Origin: an uncultured Clostridia bacterium
GTDB taxonomy: Bacteria; Bacillota; Clostridia; Christensenellales; Aristaeellaceae
Direction: 5' to 3'
Length of the DNA: 64,000 nucleotides
NCBI GenBank assembly: GCA_937886445.1
Contig: CALGBY010000135.1
Span: 27,871-91,870, forward strand
The position numbers and the translations under genes were made by a program. The notes below the pieces were generated by a model. The model made no database searches and was not told the origin of the DNA. It was given only the letters and a program-made list of their open reading frames with translations. Shown one piece after another: positions 59,334 to 64,000 of this stretch (position 1 is its first letter; each line of letters opens with the position of its first letter).

Positions 59334-60563
59334 ATGGCTAATGTACTGGACACCCTTCGCGAACGCGGATTTCTCGCGCAGATCACCTTTGAGGACGAGC
59401 TTTACAAACAGCTGGAAAGCGAACATACTACCTTTTATGTAGGCTTTGATCCGACAGCCGATTCTCTCCATATCGGGCATTACATCCCCATCATGGCCAT
59501 GGCGCACATGCAGCGTGCCGGGCACCGCCCCATCGCTCTGATGGGCGGCGGCACCGCCATGATCGGCGATCCCAGCGGAAAAAACGATATGCGCAAGATG
59601 ATGACCGTTGAGACCATCGACAACAATGTCGCGCAGATCAAGAAGCAGATGAGCCGTTTCCTTGATTTTTCCGATGGTAAAGCCCTGATCGTCAACAACG
59701 GCGACTGGCTGCGCAACCTCAACTTTATCGATTTCATGCGTGAGATCGGCCCTCAGTTCCATGTAAATTCCATGATCAAGGCTGATTGCTATGCCACCCG
59801 CATGGCTTCCGAAAACGGATTGACTTTCCTTGAGTTCACCTACATGCTCATGCAGAGCTACGACTTCCTGCAGCTCTACCGCAAGTACAACTGCCGTCTC
59901 GAAATGGGCGGAAACGACCAGTGGAGCAATATGCTGGGCGGAGCGAATCTGGTACGCAGCAAGGATCAGGGTAAGGCCTTCGCCTGCACCTTCCAGCTGC
60001 TTCTCACCCATGACGGACGCAAGATGGGCAAAACCGAAAAGGGCGCGCTCTGGCTTGACGCCGATAAGTGCAGCCCGTACGATTTCTATCAGTACTGGCG
60101 CAATGTAGACGACAAGGATGTTGAAAAGTGCCTCGGTCTGCTCACCTTCCTGCCCATGGATGAAGTACGCCGTCTCGGCGCCCTTCCCGGAAACGAGATC
60201 AACGAAGCCAAGAAGGTACTGGCCTATGAAGTGACCAAACTGGTGCATGGCGAGGCCGAGGCCGAAAAGGCTCAGCAGGCTGCCGCGGCGCTTTTCGGCG
60301 GCGGTTCCTCTGCCGATGTACCCACCTACGAGTGGACCAGCGCTTCCATGGCGGAAGACAGCCGTCTCACCACCCTGCTCAGCCTGTGCGGCCTTTGCAA
60401 GAGCAAGAGCGATGCCCGCACTCAGGTGCAGCAGGGCAGCGTACTGGTGGGCGATACGAAGGCGGAGGACGTCAATATGACCGTTACCGCCGATATGATT
60501 CCTTCTGACGGTCTTCTCATTCGCAAGGGCAAGAAGAGCTTCTGCCGCATCATCATCAAGTAA
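59334..60563 (+). CDS. tyrS: Tyrosyl-tRNA synthetase
   Basis: A 409-residue class I synthetase. FDPTADSLHIGHYIPIMAM carries the HIGH motif, GRKMGKTEKGALWLD the KMSKS-like loop, and the C-terminal ~65 residues an S4 RNA-binding domain (CKSKSDARTQVQQGSVLVGD). GGAGG lies before the ATG, 36 bases after the aminotransferase gene. Its stop overlaps the next start by one base (TAATG). Confidence 0.96.
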   Translation: MANVLDTLRERGFLAQITFEDELYKQLESEHTTFYVGFDPTADSLHIGHYIPIMAMAHMQRAGHRPIALMGGGTAMIGDPSGKNDMRKMMTVETIDNNVAQIKKQMSRFLDFSDGKALIVNNGDWLRNLNFIDFMREIGPQFHVNSMIKADCYATRMASENGLTFLEFTYMLMQSYDFLQLYRKYNCRLEMGGNDQWSNMLGGANLVRSKDQGKAFACTFQLLLTHDGRKMGKTEKGALWLDADKCSPYDFYQYWRNVDDKDVEKCLGLLTFLPMDEVRRLGALPGNEINEAKKVLAYEVTKLVHGEAEAEKAQQAAAALFGGGSSADVPTYEWTSASMAEDSRLTTLLSLCGLCKSKSDARTQVQQGSVLVGDTKAEDVNMTVTADMIPSDGLLIRKGKKSFCRIIIK

Positions 60564-61219
60564 TGTCCGCCTCCGCTTATAAAACCGTCCGCAGGCAGGC
60601 TGACGATGAATACATCATCAATAAGAGCCGCTTTATCGGTTATGCCTCTCCGTGTGCTTCCGAGGATGACGCTCTCGCCTTCATCAAAAACATACGTGAA
60701 AAGCACCGCGATGCCACGCACAACTGCTATGCCTATGTGATCGGTGAAAACGCCGGGATCATGCGTTACAGTGATGACGGCGAACCGTCCGGAACTGCCG
60801 GGATGCCCATCATGGAGGTGCTCCGGAATAAAGGGCTCGTAAATGTATGTGTCGTAGTGACCCGCTATTTCGGCGGGATCCTGCTGGGGGCGGGCGGTCT
60901 TGTGAGAGCCTATTCGCACTCCGCGGTGATCGCTGTACGTGCAGCCGGCGAGGTCGTGATGAAACCCACGGTAAGCATTACGGCGGATATCCCCTATCCC
61001 CTTTGGGATAAGGTATCCTACCGTCTGTCATCGCTTCCGGTGCTGCGAGGAGAGGTAAGCTATACCGCGTCAGTGGAAGCAGAGCTCCTGTGCGAAACAG
61101 CAAAAGCGGATGAAGTGATCCTTGAGTTGACAAAGATGACCGACGGAAAAGCTGAAACGATCACAGGAGACGAGTTTTTCTATCCGTGGGATGATACAGC
61201 GCCGGATGCCGGGCAGTAA
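60563..61219 (+). CDS. YigZ/IMPACT-family protein
   Basis: A 218-residue protein with the UPF0029 domain first (NKSRFIGYASPCASEDDALA, DATHNCYAYVIGENAG, YSDDGEPSGTAGMPIMEVL, VVVTRYFGGILLGAGGLVRA) and a DUF1949-like C-terminal domain. The IMPACT family is linked to translation control; the bacterial role is unclear. It is translationally coupled to tyrS and so under the Tyr T-box. Confidence 0.9.
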   Translation: MSASAYKTVRRQADDEYIINKSRFIGYASPCASEDDALAFIKNIREKHRDATHNCYAYVIGENAGIMRYSDDGEPSGTAGMPIMEVLRNKGLVNVCVVVTRYFGGILLGAGGLVRAYSHSAVIAVRAAGEVVMKPTVSITADIPYPLWDKVSYRLSSLPVLRGEVSYTASVEAELLCETAKADEVILELTKMTDGKAETITGDEFFYPWDDTAPDAGQ

Positions 61220-61340
61220 AAACACTTATGTAAGCACAGCATCGTACAGGCATCCTCAAAAGGCGATCCGCCTGATCCGGCCGCCGCGGAGCCGCCTGTG
61301 ATGTATCTCATCCTGACAGACAAATACATTATCAGCACAA

Positions 61341-61412
61341 AAAGATCCGGACACAGTGCAGATCGGGCTCTCCCCCGTTCTCATGTGTCCGGATCTTTGT
61401 TATCTTTTTCTC
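61341..61412 (+). terminator. Terminator of the Tyr T-box operon
   Basis: A perfect 15-bp stem (61341-61355 with 61384-61398, AAAGATCCGGACACA and its complement) with a long loop, then TTGTTATCTTTTT. The rest of 61220-61481 shows no gene. Confidence 0.82.
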
Positions 61413-61481
61413 TCGGTATATTTTCCTTTGACAGGCGTATCACCGGAAGATGAATCTATGCCATGAGATTTCATTGCGATC

Positions 61482-62408
61482 TCAACTGATGATCAATGTA
61501 AGCAAAGGCAGAGTAAACACGCACATCAGTGTGCTCAGCAGAACGCAGTCGGCCGCAAGCTTCTGCCCTCCGGAATGGATCTCCGCGAGATTCAGCACGA
61601 TAGACGCGCAGGGTGTAGCGGAAAGCACAAGCACACTTGCCTTGAACACCGGATCCAGCGGCAGGAAAACCACCAGCAAATAGCTGAAAAGCGGAAAGAG
61701 AACAAGCTTGCTCAAGCTGATCCCGTACACAGCCGGTTTGAGCAATATTTCCTTAACAGGCATCGTAGCAAGCCTCGCTCCGAGGATCATCATACACAGA
61801 GGCGTGGTCATCCTTCCCATCAGAGCGATCCCATCCTGCGCTGCAGAAGGAATCCATTTCTGTGCTTTGGATAAACAAAGCAGCAGTCCCGCTGCGAATG
61901 ATATCACAGACGGATTGATCAGCGCTTCCTTCAGCGAAATATACTTTTTGTCCCCGGTCAGGTTGAATACACCGATCGTAAACGCGAATATATTCATGGA
62001 TACGCAAAATGTGATCGAATAGGCTGCCGCTTCCGGATGATCCGGAAACATAGCTCTTACCACCGGAAGACCGAAAAAACCAACATTTCCCATCACGGAA
62101 TCGATCTGAAGCATACGAACCATATCCGTTTTCCTTTTGAAAACAGATCCGACAAGAAACATAAATATTCCCTGCGCGGCAAAGGAAATGATAAAGAACC
62201 AGAGCATGCGCAGTAGGTCTTCTTTTCCGCCGTTCAGATTCATCAGGGCATCAGCCATCATACACGGAGTGCATCCGTATATCAGCAGTGAGCTCATGCC
62301 CTTCAGATGCTCTTCCTTCATTTTACCTGCCTTCATCACCAGAAAACCCGGCAAAAGATAGAGCAGCGCCACTGCTACATTGGAAAGTGCGACACTGAAT
62401 TCTTTCAT
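61482..62408 (-). CDS. AEC (auxin efflux carrier) family transporter
   Basis: A 308-residue protein with about ten membrane helices. LLYLLPGFLVMKAGKMKEEH opens it, NVGFFGLPVVRAMFPDH is the conserved cross-over region of the first half, and ATPCASIVLNLAEIHSG of the second. AEC members move organic acids such as malate or malonate, or amino acids; the substrate is not known. TATAAT with an extended TGC on the minus strand (62440-62435) is a likely promoter; 62450-62676 shows no gene. Confidence 0.86.
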   Translation of the reverse strand: MKEFSVALSNVAVALLYLLPGFLVMKAGKMKEEHLKGMSSLLIYGCTPCMMADALMNLNGGKEDLLRMLWFFIISFAAQGIFMFLVGSVFKRKTDMVRMLQIDSVMGNVGFFGLPVVRAMFPDHPEAAAYSITFCVSMNIFAFTIGVFNLTGDKKYISLKEALINPSVISFAAGLLLCLSKAQKWIPSAAQDGIALMGRMTTPLCMMILGARLATMPVKEILLKPAVYGISLSKLVLFPLFSYLLVVFLPLDPVFKASVLVLSATPCASIVLNLAEIHSGGQKLAADCVLLSTLMCVFTLPLLTLIIS

Positions 62409-62676
62409 TGCAGCCTCCTAATCACGGGTTCTATTATAGCACAACATTGTCCGGCAGAAAACTTATATTCAGCTTCTCCACAGAATCAGCAAAGAGGCAG
62501 TAAATGACCTATGAACATAGAGTTATCATAATCATACTCTGCGTTTTCCGTATTTGTTCATGCCTTTATCTGTGATCAGCTGTACGAAGCAGTATTTCCA
62601 TCTATCATTGAACACAGTAAATAATATCCTTTTTCATTACATATAGAGTGTCAGACTAAACAGGTGCATATTGATA

Positions 62677-63177
62677 TCATTCCCTTCTTATCACCATTTC
62701 AATATCAGACCAGTTCTCGCCGTTAAGATGATATGTTTCCCGTTCCCCTGTTTCACAGAAACCTGTCCTTTTGTAGCACTTGATCGCCGAAGGATTATTT
62801 TCAAATACACCCAGCCGTACTTCATCCGCTCCGTAGATCTCAAAAACGAATTTCAATCCAAGTTCAAGCATTCGCTTTCCGTATCCATGCCCCCTTTTTG
62901 ACGGTGCAACGATCACATAGCCGAATCTTACTTTTCTGTTATCTTCTCCCGGAGTTCTCACAGTAAAAAATCCCGTTATCCCGTCTTCATCAAAAGCTAC
63001 AAACGGAAAATAGGTTGTATTATCCATCCTTGCCGAAACAGCCTCAAGCAGTTTCTTTTCAGATACAGGAAAATCTCCCATTTTGCCTGCTGACCATTTA
63101 TAGAATTCCTCCGGTTCCTTTGTCCAGGTAATGATTGTTTTTGCATCCGGTGTGCGAAACGGTCTGATCCTCATCAT
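62677..63177 (-). CDS. GNAT-family N-acetyltransferase
   Basis: A 166-residue acetyltransferase of the RimJ/RimL-like type. FGYVIVAPSKRGHGYGKRML holds the acetyl-CoA loop (R-G-x-G-Y-G-K) and VRLGVFENNPSAIKCYKRTG the family end motif. The substrate may be a protein N-terminus, an amino acid or an antibiotic; nothing here decides it. It lies next to the rRNA operon, transcribed in the same direction. Confidence 0.88.
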   Translation of the reverse strand: MMRIRPFRTPDAKTIITWTKEPEEFYKWSAGKMGDFPVSEKKLLEAVSARMDNTTYFPFVAFDEDGITGFFTVRTPGEDNRKVRFGYVIVAPSKRGHGYGKRMLELGLKFVFEIYGADEVRLGVFENNPSAIKCYKRTGFCETGERETYHLNGENWSDIEMVIRRE

Positions 63178-63405
63178 ATTTATATCTCCATTCTATACAT
63201 CAGTATCACTTTGTAAATCAAGTCATTTCTGTATTTGAATATAGATCAATACGAAATGTTCATCTGCATAACTTTTTTGCGTATGTTTCCACTTGAAACA
63301 TCAGTAAGCTTTGGGAAAAACATTGTGTTAGTGCCGCATACGCTACATGATCCATATTATGTCAGGGATACTTCATTTTCTGCACTGTTGAACAGTGCTT
63401 CAACG

Positions 63406-63431
63406 AAAAAGGACACTCATATGGAGTGTCC
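63406..63431 (-). terminator. Terminator of the rRNA operon
   Basis: GGACACTC / GAGTGTCC stem followed by five T on the minus strand, ten bases after the 5S gene. Confidence 0.93.
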
Positions 63432-63440
63432 TCGTATGGA

Positions 63441-63557
63441 ATCCGGCGGCGATCTATCCTCCCGGGCCGTGTCCAGCCAAGTACTTTCGACGCTGAAGGG
63501 CTTAACTTCTGTGTTCGGCATGGGAACAGGTGGGACCCCTTCGCCATTACCACCGGA
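63441..63557 (-). rRNA. rrf: 5S ribosomal RNA
   Basis: About 117 bases. On the minus strand it reads TCCGGTGGTAATGGCGAAGG at the 5' end, contains the conserved CCGAACACAGAAGTTAAG core and ends CGCCGCCGGAT. Exact ends are estimated. Confidence 0.95.
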
Positions 63558-63645
63558 AATCTTTCGGGCTTTCACCCTGACAACTGCACAGAACAAGACG
63601 TTCAAGTTTACCAATCTCTTTGACAATCTCAGGACTTCTTTGAAA

Positions 63646-64000
<355 letters not shown>

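Noticed and set aside
58068..60248. Open frame of 726 codons on the minus strand opposite the aminotransferase and tyrS
   Set aside because: It is antisense to two certain genes and crosses their boundary without any own signals.

Overview
The window looks like a chromosome segment of an anaerobic Clostridia-type Firmicute with moderate GC, possibly an uncultured gut or rumen lineage; the genus cannot be fixed from this sequence. Supporting signs are two T-box leaders, GGAGG-type ribosome binding sites, TTGACA/TATAAT promoters with 17-bp spacing, a tRNA with encoded CCA, type III glutamine synthetase, an apparent Re-citrate synthase, a membrane pyrophosphatase and DUF6171/TnpV-type sequences typical of Clostridia.

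Layout. 1-10.1 kb: a secreted SdrD_B-like repeat protein cut by the window edge, pgsA, a divergent membrane pyrophosphatase, a two-gene unit (zinc-ribbon membrane protein plus MBL-fold lipoprotein), class II aldolase and a STAS protein. 10.4-18.6 kb: a Sel1-repeat protein, a Gfo/Idh/MocA oxidoreductase, then a compact operon (Re-citrate synthase, GntR regulator, aconitase, NAD-type isocitrate dehydrogenase) that makes 2-oxoglutarate for glutamate synthesis. 18.7-29.5 kb: envelope and transport genes (peptidoglycan-binding protein, SLC13-like permease, CotH kinase-like protein, AzlCD, an L,D-transpeptidase with Ig-like and leucine-rich repeats), a GH51 arabinofuranosidase and a DUF6171 protein. 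A broken tnpV at 29.65 kb marks an old transposon.

30.3-42.3 kb is the most unusual part: a long minus-strand run with its own promoter encoding an ABC exporter, an unrecognised protein, an HPr-kinase-like protein, a PqqD-like protein, a three-domain glycosyltransferase, a second glycosyltransferase, a PF14907-type nucleotidyltransferase and the complete dTDP-L-rhamnose pathway (rfbB, D, C, A). The kinase/PqqD/nucleotidyltransferase trio recalls tailoring genes of lasso peptide clusters, but no precursor, protease or cyclase is visible. It may build or decorate a rhamnose-containing surface glycan or glycoconjugate. Upstream lies an AraC-type regulator fused to an APH-like phosphotransferase.

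44.4-64 kb is mostly housekeeping: tRNA-Val(GAC), glnN, an AI-2E family permease, rsmI, rsmH, valS with a Val T-box, rpmF, yceD, dus, an HD-GYP protein, a Tyr T-box operon (aminotransferase, tyrS, YigZ-family gene), an AEC transporter, a GNAT acetyltransferase, and the 3' end of an rRNA operon (23S and 5S, minus strand).

A short palindromic repeat of about 55 bp occurs five times between 27 and 53 kb, always in the same orientation. One copy lies in frame inside the AraC-APH gene and shares a 26-base exact match with an intergenic copy. This repeat and the kinase/PqqD/glycosyltransferase cluster are the two items most worth following up.
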